Assembly (NCBI GenBank): GCA_016934315.1
Contig: JAFGSY010000025.1
Coordinates: 40,736-104,735 of the forward strand
Length of the DNA stretch: 64,000 nucleotides
DNA from: Candidatus Anaeroferrophillus wilburensis
GTDB lineage: Bacteria; Desulfobacterota; Anaeroferrophillalia; Anaeroferrophillales; Anaeroferrophillaceae
Direction: 5' to 3'
Each line of letters opens with the position of its first letter. Positions within the stretch are counted from its first letter, which is position 1. Made by a program: the position numbers and the translations under genes. Of the stretch, positions 35,983 through 45,204 are shown in pieces. The notes beneath the pieces were generated by a model. The model did not search any database, was not told the origin of the DNA, and worked only from the letters and a program-made list of their open reading frames with translations.

Positions 35983-36627
35983 TCAGACTTCAATGAGATG
36001 GTTCTGGATAGCAAAGCGGGATAATTCGGCATTATTGCGCAAATTGAGTTTTTTCAGCAAACGGAATCGGTAGGTATCAACGGTCTTGGTGCTGATATGG
36101 TACGCTTCAGCAATTTCACGGTTGGTTTGCCCCTGGGCCAGTTGCCGCAACACCTGCAGCTCCCTTGTCGACAGTGAATCCAGCGGTGACTGGCCCTGTA
36201 TGCCGCGGACAAGGCGCAAGGCCAGCATCTCGGTAGCCTCCTGGGTCAGATAGCGGGAACCGCCATATACACTGCGGATGGCCATCACCAGATGTTCAGG
36301 AGCAGAGCGCTTGGTGACGTAGCCCATCACCCCCACTTCCACGGCGCGCACCACATACTGCTCTTCCTCATGCATGGTTAAAATAACAATCGGCAACTGC
36401 GGAATAATCGACAAAAGCTGGCTGGAAATTTCCAACCCATCCTGGCCCGGCATGGAAATATCAATGACTGCGACATCAGGACGTTTTTTCTGTGCCAGCT
36501 GCAACGCCTGCTGACCATCTTCAGCTTCAGCAACAACGATAAGGTCACCACTTTCGTCAATAATCCTGGCCAGACCAGCCCGCACAATACTGTGGTCATC
36601 GGCCAGCAGAACCTTAATTTTATCCAC
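35983..36627 (-). CDS. NarL/FixJ-family response regulator
   Basis: 214 residues. The receiver domain (D10-D11, phospho-acceptor D56 in VAVIDISMPG, lysine in VTKRS) is followed by a GerE/LuxR helix-turn-helix (LSTRELQVLRQLAQGQTNREIAE, then STKTVDTYRFRLLKKL). It binds DNA as a dimer when phosphorylated. The start overlaps the end of the sensor kinase gene by 8 bases, so the pair is coupled. Targets are unknown; the adjacent liv operon and the divergently placed chemoreceptor are candidates by position only. Confidence 0.93.
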   Translation of the reverse strand: MDKIKVLLADDHSIVRAGLARIIDESGDLIVVAEAEDGQQALQLAQKKRPDVAVIDISMPGQDGLEISSQLLSIIPQLPIVILTMHEEEQYVVRAVEVGVMGYVTKRSAPEHLVMAIRSVYGGSRYLTQEATEMLALRLVRGIQGQSPLDSLSTRELQVLRQLAQGQTNREIAEAYHISTKTVDTYRFRLLKKLNLRNNAELSRFAIQNHLIEV

Positions 36628-39082
36628 GATAATTTTCCCCTTCCATAGGGACCATAAAGGTCACCCGGGTTCCACGGCCTGGATGAGACTGCAAATACAG
36701 TGTCCCCCCCACCAGGGAAGCCCGCTCACGCATGCCGGCCACCCCCAACCCTTGGGATTCGGAAAGTACCGCTGGATCAAAACCACAGCCATTGTCAATC
36801 ACGGCAAGCAGGAGCCGGTCATGTTCCACGTTAAGTTCTATGGTCACCTCTTCGGCCGCCGCGTGGCGGGCCACATTAGTCAATGCTTCCTGGGCAATAC
36901 GATAGGCGGCAGTAGCCAGGACACTGTTGATCGAAGGCATCATGGCCCGCTTAAAGGCACAGGCAATACCAGTTCGCCGTTCAAAATCAGTCGCCTGCCA
37001 TTCCAAAGCATCAACCAGACCAAGATCATCGAGAATGCCCGGCCGCAACCGTAAGGCTATACTGCGTACCTCATCAATGGTTCTATCAATCAGGCTGCCC
37101 ATAGCCAAAGCGCGCTCGGCCGCCTGGGGATCATTGAACCGCAACCTTTCTTCGATCCAGGCGGCATCGAGCCGCAGGGCGGTGAGCAACTGCCCCAGTT
37201 CATCGTGAAGGCCCCTGGCAATGGCAGAGCGCTCCTTTTCCTGGCTTTCCATGACACTGCCCGACAGGCGGCGCAGCTGGTCCTGGGCTTTTTTCAAGGC
37301 AGTAATGTCCGTAGCTATGCCACAGACTCCACTGGGTTTACCCTGCTCATCGTAGATGGGGAATTTTACCGACAGATAGGTATGAAGACCATCCTCCTGG
37401 GAAATTCTTTCCACCATCTGTTTTGAATGCCCCGTTTCAAGAACTTGCCGATCATGACGCTGAAACTGTTCGGCGACCTCCCATGGCAGAAATTGATCAT
37501 CCGTCCTCCCCCGCACCACCTCATTGCACACTCCGAACAATTCTTCGTAACGGGAATTAACCAGCAGGCAGCGGCCAGCCTGGTCCTTGATATAGATAAC
37601 CGCCGGAGTATACTTGAGAATACCGCTGATCTCCTCGGTTCTTTTTTTCACCTGCCGCTCAAGATCACGCGAATAGCGGCTCAACTCCTCCTTGGCCTGC
37701 TGCAGGGCTTTTTCGGCTCGTCGCCGTTCGGTAATATCGATAGACACCGCCAAAGAACGGGTTATCTTACCGTTCTGGTCCCGATCACCAATGGCAGAAA
37801 GCAAGACATCCATAGATTGGCCGTTTTTTTTCATAAAGCGATAGGCCACATCCTTGCAAAAGCCGGCCTGAAAAAATTCGGGAATCACCTGTTCATAGGC
37901 AAAAACGCGCGACTCAGGGGCGAGAAAATCCGCCAGCGGCCGGCCGACAACCTCCTGCCGCTCATAACCAAGGATGTCCAACCAATGGTCGCTGACGCTC
38001 ACCAGCCGCCCCTCGGAATTGACAGAATGGAGCATAGCCGGCGTCTGGTGATAGATGGAACGGTAGCGCTCCTCGCTCTGACGCAGGGCCTCCTCCGCCG
38101 TCTTGCGCTGGACAATTTCATGGCTGGCTTTGTGGTAGAGTAGAAACACCGAGACACCGATAAGAACACACAAAGTCATCACGGTGGGACCGGTAACCCG
38201 AACAAGAGGGTCGGAAACAATGCGCGAAATTTCCGTAAGACTACGCATATGGACCACCTGCCAGCCTGGGTAGTTGCCGATCTCCAGCCGGTGCATCAAA
38301 TACTGCTCCCCACTGCTGTCGCGGGCATATTTTCCGCCATTAAAAACAAAACCTATCCAGGGCCAGGGACCGGAACCGAACTGCAGCGAGGCGGCCAGCC
38401 TCGCTGTCTCGGCGGGTGATCGCTGCCAGAGAAGATGATACAGCCATTCGGGCCGGTTGGCGATAAACACCACCCCCTGGGGATCGGTAACCATAACGAT
38501 CTCGTTGCTGCTGGAGCCCAACTCCTTCTCTATCTGCCTCAGGGAAGCCTTGATGACCACCACCCCTTCCGGAGCCCCGCTGGATCCACATACCGGATGG
38601 CTGTAATAAGCCCCCCGTTTCCCGGAGGTAATCCCCAGCGCCAAGTAGATGGCCGGCTGCCCGCTGACCGCCCGCTGGAAATAGGGACGGAAAGCGAAAT
38701 TCTGACCGACAAAACTGTCATCATCGTGGCGGTTGCTGGATGCAACCGTCACGCCCCGGGTGTTCATCAGGTAGCAGACATCAACAGCCAACGTCTGCTG
38801 AAAATAATCCAGCAGGGCTTCAGCCGCATGTCGGGATTCGGCGGTTTCCTCACGCAGCAGGCGCGCCAGAGGAGACATACCGGCCAAGAGCCGCACCGGC
38901 CTGATATTCTCCGACAGAAAGGTGGCCAGGTTTTTCTGAATAATCTCCACCCGGTTTACCGCCTGGCGCTCCGCTTCGGCAAAAGCTGCCTCTTTTAAAG
39001 ACGCATAATAGAGGTACCCACCGGTCGCCACCGACAAGAACGCCAAAAGGGAGAGAACAAGAAAAATCAGGCGTAACTTCAC
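36620..39082 (-). CDS. Membrane sensor histidine kinase with Cache and PAS domains (HisKA_3)
   Basis: 820 residues. An N-terminal membrane segment (about 5-27) is followed by a periplasmic double-Cache region (about 30-290; DVCYLMNTRGVTVASSNRHD and QNFAFRPYFQRAV). A second membrane segment lies near 295-315. Two PAS domains follow (RYRSIYHQTPAMLHSV; GILKYTPAVIYIKDQAGR). The HisKA_3 motif is AIARGLHDELGQ with phospho-accepting His626, and the C-terminal ATPase contains DNGCGFDP. This is the NarX/DegS-like kinase type and pairs with the overlapping NarL-type regulator. The Cache domain suggests an extracellular small-molecule ligand such as an organic or amino acid. Confidence 0.93.
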   Translation of the reverse strand: MKLRLIFLVLSLLAFLSVATGGYLYYASLKEAAFAEAERQAVNRVEIIQKNLATFLSENIRPVRLLAGMSPLARLLREETAESRHAAEALLDYFQQTLAVDVCYLMNTRGVTVASSNRHDDDSFVGQNFAFRPYFQRAVSGQPAIYLALGITSGKRGAYYSHPVCGSSGAPEGVVVIKASLRQIEKELGSSSNEIVMVTDPQGVVFIANRPEWLYHLLWQRSPAETARLAASLQFGSGPWPWIGFVFNGGKYARDSSGEQYLMHRLEIGNYPGWQVVHMRSLTEISRIVSDPLVRVTGPTVMTLCVLIGVSVFLLYHKASHEIVQRKTAEEALRQSEERYRSIYHQTPAMLHSVNSEGRLVSVSDHWLDILGYERQEVVGRPLADFLAPESRVFAYEQVIPEFFQAGFCKDVAYRFMKKNGQSMDVLLSAIGDRDQNGKITRSLAVSIDITERRRAEKALQQAKEELSRYSRDLERQVKKRTEEISGILKYTPAVIYIKDQAGRCLLVNSRYEELFGVCNEVVRGRTDDQFLPWEVAEQFQRHDRQVLETGHSKQMVERISQEDGLHTYLSVKFPIYDEQGKPSGVCGIATDITALKKAQDQLRRLSGSVMESQEKERSAIARGLHDELGQLLTALRLDAAWIEERLRFNDPQAAERALAMGSLIDRTIDEVRSIALRLRPGILDDLGLVDALEWQATDFERRTGIACAFKRAMMPSINSVLATAAYRIAQEALTNVARHAAAEEVTIELNVEHDRLLLAVIDNGCGFDPAVLSESQGLGVAGMRERASLVGGTLYLQSHPGRGTRVTFMVPMEGENYRG

Positions 39083-39266
39083 TACTTGGACTCCATTACA
39101 AAGAGAGACTCTCCAGCTGAAGATACCGGCATAGAGCGTATCGCCGGTTTATCATGACAATTAACCTCTGTCAACTGTCTTATCCTAATAACTAGTTCAT
39201 ATCATTAGTTATTTATTGCCACTAGGGCCGGATAATGAATTTTTGATGAAGCCTGGCATTTAAAAG

Positions 39267-39293
39267 TCAAGAAATTCATTGAACAACCGATAA
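39267..39293 (+). promoter_or_regulatory. Sigma-28 (FliA)-like promoter of the chemoreceptor gene
   Basis: TCAAGAAA (39267-39274), an 11-base spacer and ACCGATAA (39286-39293) match the flagellar/chemotaxis sigma-28 consensus TAAAGTTT-N11-GCCGATAA. The -10 matches at 7 of 8 positions, with exact spacing, although the -35 is weaker. The predicted start is about 60 bases before the ATG of the methyl-accepting protein, whose ribosome site is AGGAGAAG. An AT-rich tract (ATATATATAT, about 39311-39321) lies between. Confidence 0.6.
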
Positions 39294-39360
39294 AACTATC
39301 TAAGGCATTAAGATATATATATAGTGAAATACAATATTATAAAATTAGGAGAAGAATATT

Positions 39361-41280
39361 ATGCTGAGACGCTTGAGACTACAGAGCAAACTCTTGCTAG
39401 CCTTTCTTGTCCTGAGCCTTATCCCGCTGGTCGTCATTGGCACCGTGTCACTGAGAAAAGCAAACCAGGCCCTGTCAGACCAGATTTTCGCCCAGCTTAA
39501 AAACAGCAGGGAAATCAAAAAAGCACAGATAGAAAACTATTTCCGGACGCTGACCGCCGACGTCACAATCCTGGCTGCCAACAACACGGTAGCAGATGCC
39601 TTGGACGCCCTGACCGGCGTGGTCAAAACCGACAGCCAGAGAACAGCCAGTGAATTATGGAAGGCAATGGCCGATATTTACGGCCCTTGGATGGACTTTT
39701 TCGCCCAGGAATCGGGCTATCTTGATCTGCTGCTGGTGGCCGACAACGGCGACGTCGTCTATTCCACAGCCAAAGCAGCAGAACTCGGACGCAATGTCCA
39801 AAAAGGAGCGCTGCATGGAAGTCCTCTGGAGGCCTGTTGCACCAAAGCCCTCGACGGCACCTTCCTCACCGACTTTTCCCCGTACAAACCCGCCGGCGGA
39901 AAACCGGCAGCCTTTATCGGCAGCCCGGTGAAAAAATCAGGAAAAACCATAGGAATTATAGCTCTTAGGCTTAACATTGACACGATCAACAAGATCATGG
40001 GGCAGCGGGAAGGCATGGGGGAAACCGGGGAAACATACCTGGTGGGCGCCGACAGGCTCATGCGCTCCGATTCCTATCGCAAGCCCGACACCTATTCGGT
40101 ACGTGCATCTTTTGCTAATCCCGATCAGGGAATGGTTACTACCGATGCCTGCCAGGCAGCCCTGGCAGGCATCACTGGTGAGCAAATCACCACGTCATAC
40201 GACAGCACCACGACACTTGCCGCCTTTACACCGGTGACTCTCGGCGACATGACTTGGGCGTTAGTAGCGGAAATTGAAAAAAATGAGGCGTTCATAGCCG
40301 TAGACAGGCTAACCTGGATGATTGGCATCATCGCTCTCATCTGCTTGGCGGCCATCGTTATAATATCCCTACTGATCACCAGATCCATTACCAAACCAAT
40401 AAACCTGACCATTGACGGTCTGAGTGAAAGCGCCAACCGGGTGGCTCACGCAGCCACAGAAGTGGCTTCAGCCAGCGCCCAACTGCTTGATGGGGCTTCT
40501 GATCAGGCCGCATCACTGGAGGAGACCTCGTCTTCCATGGAAGTCCTGTCAACGATGACCAGCAACAACACCAAACACGCCCAGGAAGCCAATGCTCTTG
40601 CCGGCCAGGCCAATCATGTCATCGAGCAGGCCAACCAATCCATGAAAATTCTTATCACATCCATGACTGAAATTTCCCAGGCAAGTGCCGAAACATCAAA
40701 AATCATCAAAAGCATCGACGACATTGCCTTCCAGACCAACCTGCTGGCCCTCAATGCCGCCGTGGAAGCCGCCCGGGCCGGCGAGGCGGGAGCCGGCTTC
40801 GCGGTGGTTGCCGACGAGGTCAGAAATCTGGCCAGGCGATCGGCAGAAGCCTCCAGGAATACCGCGGAGCTCATAGAAGATACGGTAACCAGAATCAACG
40901 GCGGGGTCACGCTGGTTCATACGACCGATCAGGAATTTTCCAAAGGTGTGGAACGGTCAGCAGCCATCGGGACCCTGGTCGGCGAAATAACGACTGCCTC
41001 ACTGGAACAGGATAGGGGAATCAGCCAGATTAACGAGGTACTGGCTGGCATTGATCAGATAAGCCAGAAAAATGTTGGCCTTGCTGAAACCTCTTCGCAA
41101 GCAGCCAAAGAAATGAACAGCCTGGCGGCCCAGCTGCAGGAGTTTGTTGAACAGCTCATTGCCGTCACCGGAAAAACCAGCGCAAACCGGGCCGTGAAAC
41201 AAACATCATCCCGACACTCCGGCCGCCCTCTTATGATTGCAAGCCACAGCAAGCACAATTGCCTGCCGGACAACCGGTAG
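39361..41280 (+). CDS. Methyl-accepting chemotaxis protein with dCache sensor
   Basis: 639 residues. Membrane segment 1 (about 11-30) is followed by a periplasmic double-Cache domain (about 35-305; [38 protein letters not shown]). Membrane segment 2 is at about 318-340. A short HAMP-like linker ([16 protein letters not shown]) leads into the signalling domain, whose hairpin tip is [23 protein letters not shown] followed by [22 protein letters not shown]. It would control CheA at cell poles. The tail ends LPDNR, with no CheR-binding pentapeptide. It is a single-gene unit behind a sigma-28-like promoter. The flagellar genes are not in this window. Confidence 0.95.
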   Translation: MLRRLRLQSKLLLAFLVLSLIPLVVIGTVSLRKANQALSDQIFAQLKNSREIKKAQIENYFRTLTADVTILAANNTVADALDALTGVVKTDSQRTASELWKAMADIYGPWMDFFAQESGYLDLLLVADNGDVVYSTAKAAELGRNVQKGALHGSPLEACCTKALDGTFLTDFSPYKPAGGKPAAFIGSPVKKSGKTIGIIALRLNIDTINKIMGQREGMGETGETYLVGADRLMRSDSYRKPDTYSVRASFANPDQGMVTTDACQAALAGITGEQITTSYDSTTTLAAFTPVTLGDMTWALVAEIEKNEAFIAVDRLTWMIGIIALICLAAIVIISLLITRSITKPINLTIDGLSESANRVAHAATEVASASAQLLDGASDQAASLEETSSSMEVLSTMTSNNTKHAQEANALAGQANHVIEQANQSMKILITSMTEISQASAETSKIIKSIDDIAFQTNLLALNAAVEAARAGEAGAGFAVVADEVRNLARRSAEASRNTAELIEDTVTRINGGVTLVHTTDQEFSKGVERSAAIGTLVGEITTASLEQDRGISQINEVLAGIDQISQKNVGLAETSSQAAKEMNSLAAQLQEFVEQLIAVTGKTSANRAVKQTSSRHSGRPLMIASHSKHNCLPDNR

Positions 41281-41557
41281 CGAACAACGGCTGCGGGTCC
41301 CTTTTCCCGACAGTCATCCGCAACAATCATGCACCGCATTGCCCACCGTGTGAAGGGACGAAGACCTTAATACCGGGCGTCTTGCACTCATGGGCGTCCG
41401 GAATGTCCACCTCCCCCCTTCACGGAACGGAAAAAACTTTACAAAATTTTCTCTCCTGATTATCATCCACAATCGGCACATGTCATAATCCGGATGCGGC
41501 GCCCCCATCCAGGAATAACGGTCTTGGAACATTGAACTATCATAGGATTAGAATGCC

Positions 41558-42082
41558 ATGTCTTTTTCCACGCCCCCGATCATCTGCTTGGTGGGGACCA
41601 GCAACAGCGGCAAAACCACCCTGCTAACGACAATAATTACCGAACTGAAGGGCCTGGGATATCGAGTCGGCACCATCAAGCACCATCAGCACACCTTCAG
41701 CATCGACCAGGAGGGCAAGGACAGCTGGCGGCACCGCCAAGCCGGCGCCGACACCACCGTCATCACGGCTCCCAGCCAGACTGCGATCATCAAGCAGACC
41801 ACTGAACAGATGGAACTGCAGCAGATTGCAACCAACTACTTGAATGATATGGATATCGTCCTTATTGAGGGGTTCAAAAACAGCACGTTCCCTAAAATTG
41901 AGGTTCATCGGCAAGCACAGCGAGCCAATCTGATCTGCCGCGGCCCAAGAAACGACCAAAACCTCATTGCGGTGGCCAGCGACCAGTCCTGGGATATTGA
42001 CGTTCCGGTTTTTCCACTTGATTCTGGCCGCGATATTGCTGACTTCATCATCAACTACCTCAATCTCAATCCTGCCACATGA
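41558..42082 (+). CDS. mobB: Molybdopterin-guanine dinucleotide biosynthesis protein MobB
   Basis: 174 residues. The P-loop GTSNSGKTTLLT is followed by the MobB-specific GTIKHHQHTFSIDQEGKDSWRHRQAGA and IVLIEGFKNSTFPKIEV segments. This GTPase assists MobA in attaching GMP to molybdopterin. It overlaps mobA by 4 bases. The pair implies molybdenum or tungsten enzymes of the bis-MGD type, such as formate dehydrogenases. No Moco riboswitch was recognised in the 277 bases upstream. Confidence 0.94.
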   Translation: MSFSTPPIICLVGTSNSGKTTLLTTIITELKGLGYRVGTIKHHQHTFSIDQEGKDSWRHRQAGADTTVITAPSQTAIIKQTTEQMELQQIATNYLNDMDIVLIEGFKNSTFPKIEVHRQAQRANLICRGPRNDQNLIAVASDQSWDIDVPVFPLDSGRDIADFIINYLNLNPAT

Positions 42083-42723
42083 GACCTTCGGCAAAACAAA
42101 ACAGCTTGCCGCTGACCGGCATCATCCTGGCCGGCGGCCGGAGCAGCCGCCTGGGAGGGGGGGACAAACCCTGGATTGAGATCGGCGGCCAACCGGTCAT
42201 CCGCCGACTACTGACAGTGATGGCCCCGGTCTGCCAGGAGATCCTGATCAGCAGCAGCAATCCCCAACCCTATGGACACCTGGGCATCCCCATTGTTCCC
42301 GATCTCGTTCCCGGGCTTGGTGCCTTGGGAGGACTCTACAGCAGTCTCTGCCAGGCAAGCCATGAATATGCTTTTGTGGTTGCCGGCGACATGCCTTTTG
42401 TGGGGGAGCAGGCAATCCGCTGCCTGTGGTCTCTCCGCCAAAGCTACGATGTTGTACTGCCGCGCAGTGCCGACGGCCGGCAGCCGCTGCATGCCCTCTA
42501 CAGCCGGGCCTGCCGACAACCGATCAGGGAACAGTTAAAAAACGGTCACCTGAAGATCAGCAGTTTTTTCCCCCAGGTCAGAGTTTTTGAACTCCTCACT
42601 GCCAGCCGGCCGGATGCCTTTGAACCCCATCAGTTTTTCAACCTCAATACCCCTGCAGATATCACCCGAGCTTTGCAACTGGCCGCCGGCACCGGCAAAA
42701 CAGCCGTGACAGATAACAGTTGA
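42079..42723 (+). CDS. mobA: Molybdenum cofactor guanylyltransferase MobA
   Basis: 214 residues. The nucleotidyltransferase GT-A-like fold begins TGIILAGGRSSRLGGGDKPW, with the GTP-binding LAGGxSxRxGxxK motif. VPDLVPGLGALGGLYSSL and VAGDMPFV follow, the latter with the Mg-binding Asp. It transfers GMP from GTP to molybdopterin. It is translationally coupled to mobB. Confidence 0.94.
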   Translation: MRPSAKQNSLPLTGIILAGGRSSRLGGGDKPWIEIGGQPVIRRLLTVMAPVCQEILISSSNPQPYGHLGIPIVPDLVPGLGALGGLYSSLCQASHEYAFVVAGDMPFVGEQAIRCLWSLRQSYDVVLPRSADGRQPLHALYSRACRQPIREQLKNGHLKISSFFPQVRVFELLTASRPDAFEPHQFFNLNTPADITRALQLAAGTGKTAVTDNS

Positions 42724-43043
42724 ACTTTAAAGCTATATCTGCTAGAGGACCTGCAGTTGAGAGGCTTGTCTTAAACCCATCCGACGTTCACCTTGCAGCA
42801 GCCCGAATACAACGATCCAGAATCTAGCGTCAGTCAGTATTCAGCTTTTCATCTATAGTAGGACGCCTGACGGATCACCATCCAGACAGTTGAGGGCGAT
42901 CACCAAGGGTTGACCGTGGAAACGGCTGGCATCTGCATAAGCCCAGGCGGACAGCAGCCCAGCCGATTTTTTCCGTCGGCGGCTGAAACTACTCCGGCAC
43001 CCCGCCGTAATTATTTCACCCACACCTTTACAGGAGTATTTTT
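42724..43043. other. 320-base untranslated region before the DEAD-box helicase
   Basis: No gene is seen. CAGCCG (about 42958) pairs with CGGCTG (about 42982) around a T-rich loop, and GATCACC occurs twice (near 42876 and 42896). A 12-base identity to the family A core (ATCACCATCCAG, near 42877) is noted but lacks the rest of that element. A long leader would suit an RNA-helicase gene subject to cold-shock-type control. The helicase ribosome site CAGGAG is at 43031-43036. Confidence 0.35.
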
Positions 43044-44429
43044 TTGCAACAAACCTTTACCACAACCAAGTTCACAGATCTGCCCATCAATCAAACAGTA
43101 CTACAAGGCATTCGGGATGCAGGCTTCGACAACTGCACCCCGGTCCAGGAAAAGATTCTCCCCCTGGCCCTCGGCGGAAAAAACATTGCCGCCCAGTCAC
43201 AAACGGGAACCGGTAAGACCGCCACCTTTCTTATTACCCTCTTCAATCACCTGTTAAACAATCCGTCCGGATCAGGAAAAAAACAGCCACGGGCCCTGAT
43301 TCTGGCACCAACCAGGGAACTGGTGGTCCAGATCGACCAGGAAGCAAAACTGCTCGGCACCCATACGGGTCTGCAATGCCAACCGGTATTTGGCGGCATC
43401 GACTATGATAAACAAAAGCAGGCCCTCCTGCAGCATGACAATGATGTGGTAATTGCCACCCCCGGTCGACTGATTGATTATCTCAAACAGAAGATTTTCA
43501 GCCTTAAAGAGATTGAAGTGCTGATCATCGACGAGGCAGACCGCATGTTTGATCTGGGATTCATTCCAGACTTGCGCTACATCCTCCGCCGGTGCTCTCC
43601 TTACAATAAAAGGCAGTCCCTGCTTTTTTCCGCCACACTCTCCTTCAGAGTTATGGAACTGGCCTATGAACACCTGGACATCCATGAATCGATCACCATC
43701 TCACCGGAGCAGTTAACCGCCGAAAAAATCCAGCAGTCCCTGTACCATGTGGGGAAACGGGAAAAAATGGCCCTTTTTCTCGGTCTTTTGGCAAAAGAAC
43801 AGCCGGATAGAGCCTTGGTATTCAGCAATACCAAAAGAATGGCGGATATCCTGGTTGACTATCTGAAAGCCAACGGCCATCTGGCGGCGTCCCTGACCGG
43901 CGATGTCCCACAACAGAAAAGGCTGTCAATTTTGGAGCGTTTTAAAAAGAAACAGCTCTCTATCCTGGTGGCCACCGATGTTGCCTCCCGTGGACTGCAT
44001 ATTGACAATGTCACCCATGTGTTCAACTATGATCTACCCCAGGACCCGGAAGATTATGTCCATCGCATCGGCCGCACAGCCAGAGTCGGAGCCACCGGCA
44101 AAGCCATCTCGCTGGCCAGTGAGGATGACGCCTTTTACCTTGAGCCGATTGAATCTCTGGCCGGCAAGATCCCCCTAGAGTGGGTTGAGGATGGTAACCT
44201 GGCAACCGACATTACGGTACCCAAAAAACGCCCGCCGCGGACTGACAAACCGGGGGGCCAGCGACCAAAACGCCCTACTGGTGGCAATAAACCGGCCGGC
44301 CATCGCAGAACTACGACGAAAGAGAGCAAAAATAGAACTGGCAGCAACAATCAGAAAAGAGGCAATAAAACCCGGACGGGAACCGCAACCCGGCAACCCC
44401 GAAAAGATAGCAGTACTGTCAACCAGTAA
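43044..44429 (+). CDS. DEAD-box ATP-dependent RNA helicase (RhlE-like), TTG start
   Basis: 461 residues starting at a TTG, 7 bases after CAGGAG; no nearer ATG fits the family N-terminus (FTDLPINQTVLQGI). It has a Q motif (CTPVQEKILP), motif I AQSQTGTGKT, Ia PTREL, motif II DEADRMFD and III SAT. Motif VI is HRIGRTARVG. The C-terminal tail after about 375 is a basic low-complexity arm (Arg, Lys, Asn, Gly rich) like RhlE-type enzymes. It unwinds short RNA duplexes in ribosome assembly or mRNA decay. It could also be called SrmB-like; the exact subgroup is not certain. Confidence 0.9.
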   Translation: MQQTFTTTKFTDLPINQTVLQGIRDAGFDNCTPVQEKILPLALGGKNIAAQSQTGTGKTATFLITLFNHLLNNPSGSGKKQPRALILAPTRELVVQIDQEAKLLGTHTGLQCQPVFGGIDYDKQKQALLQHDNDVVIATPGRLIDYLKQKIFSLKEIEVLIIDEADRMFDLGFIPDLRYILRRCSPYNKRQSLLFSATLSFRVMELAYEHLDIHESITISPEQLTAEKIQQSLYHVGKREKMALFLGLLAKEQPDRALVFSNTKRMADILVDYLKANGHLAASLTGDVPQQKRLSILERFKKKQLSILVATDVASRGLHIDNVTHVFNYDLPQDPEDYVHRIGRTARVGATGKAISLASEDDAFYLEPIESLAGKIPLEWVEDGNLATDITVPKKRPPRTDKPGGQRPKRPTGGNKPAGHRRTTTKESKNRTGSNNQKRGNKTRTGTATRQPRKDSSTVNQ

Positions 44430-44597
44430 ACCGGAACGAACATTGCCGGCGCCAGACAGCCCCTTTTACCACTTATGATCCCTCCGGTCAGAAAACGTCT
44501 CCCTCCCTTGCAATTCTGATGGTTTCCTGATAACGAAGGTGGGAAAAAATTATCGTCTCCGGCTTTGTCAACGCCGTTTTTTACAGGATTTGCCGCA

Positions 44598-44912
44598 ATG
44601 AGCAACACGAAAACCAACCATATCTACCGCGTTCGGTTCAAAACCGGCAACCGGGATTACTCCCTGCTGGCCCGCCAGGTTACTGAATCGGAATTTTTTG
44701 GTTTTATTGACATTACCGATTTTATTTTTGAGGATAACAATCGGATTATCATCTCCCCGGAAGATGATGCCCTGCGAAAAGAATTTGTTAAAACCGATTG
44801 CGTAAGCGTTCCCCATCAGTATATTCTCCGCATCGACCGTTTACAGGATGACCATGATATCGGGGTTTCCTATCTAAAAATTGCTGAAGACAAAAACCAA
44901 CCAAAGGAGTAA
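44598..44912 (+). CDS. DUF1820 family protein
   Basis: 104 residues from the ATG at 44598 (MSNTKTNHIYRVRFKTGNRD), with AGGA about 10 bases upstream; the open frame extends further but without a site. The pattern IYRVRF, then LLARQVTESEFFGFIDITDFIF and SPEDDALRKEF, is that of the DUF1820 family, a small soluble protein of unknown function. It ends 3 bases before the His-rich gene, whose ribosome site lies inside its end. The two probably form an operon with tyrS. Confidence 0.75.
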   Translation: MSNTKTNHIYRVRFKTGNRDYSLLARQVTESEFFGFIDITDFIFEDNNRIIISPEDDALRKEFVKTDCVSVPHQYILRIDRLQDDHDIGVSYLKIAEDKNQPKE

Positions 44913-44915
44913 GCC

Positions 44916-45197
44916 ATGCATGAACACCATGACCACAACAACCCCTGCAGCGGACACGGCCATTGCCATTCCTGCGGCGAGCAGAACAGCATGAGTTTCG
45001 AGGAAAAGATCAGCCTGCTTTTGACCCACTGGATCGAACACAACGACAGCCATGAAGAAGATTACAAAAAGTGGGCCAGCCAGGCAAAAAAAGAGGGGAT
45101 GGATGAGGTTGTTGAGCTTATCCTGGCAGCACTGAATCAGTTCAAGGAAGGCAACAACCGTCTGCGACAGGCGAAACAGATTCTTGATATGGGATAA
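44916..45197 (+). CDS. Small histidine-rich protein, probable metal binder
   Basis: 93 residues. The N-terminal 22 residues contain repeated His (HEHHDHNN, SGHGHCHSCG) with three Cys, a likely zinc, nickel or copper binding arm. The remainder is a predicted helical pair: LLTHWIEHNDSHEEDYKKW, then a heptad-like EVVELILAALNQFKEGNNRL. There is no signal peptide, so it is cytoplasmic. The ATG follows AAAGGAGTAAGCC. I do not recognise a named family with confidence. The function could be metal storage or delivery, but this is inference from composition only. Confidence 0.65.
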   Translation: MHEHHDHNNPCSGHGHCHSCGEQNSMSFEEKISLLLTHWIEHNDSHEEDYKKWASQAKKEGMDEVVELILAALNQFKEGNNRLRQAKQILDMG

Positions 45198-45204
45198 ATG
45201 ATCG

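Noticed and set aside
41281..41557. Molybdenum-cofactor riboswitch before mobB
   Set aside because: I could not match the conserved Moco RNA stems. Nothing beyond short palindromes was seen.
42870..42895. Third family A copy before the helicase gene
   Set aside because: Only a 12-base identity (ATCACCATCCAG) is present. The hairpins and outer stem are missing.
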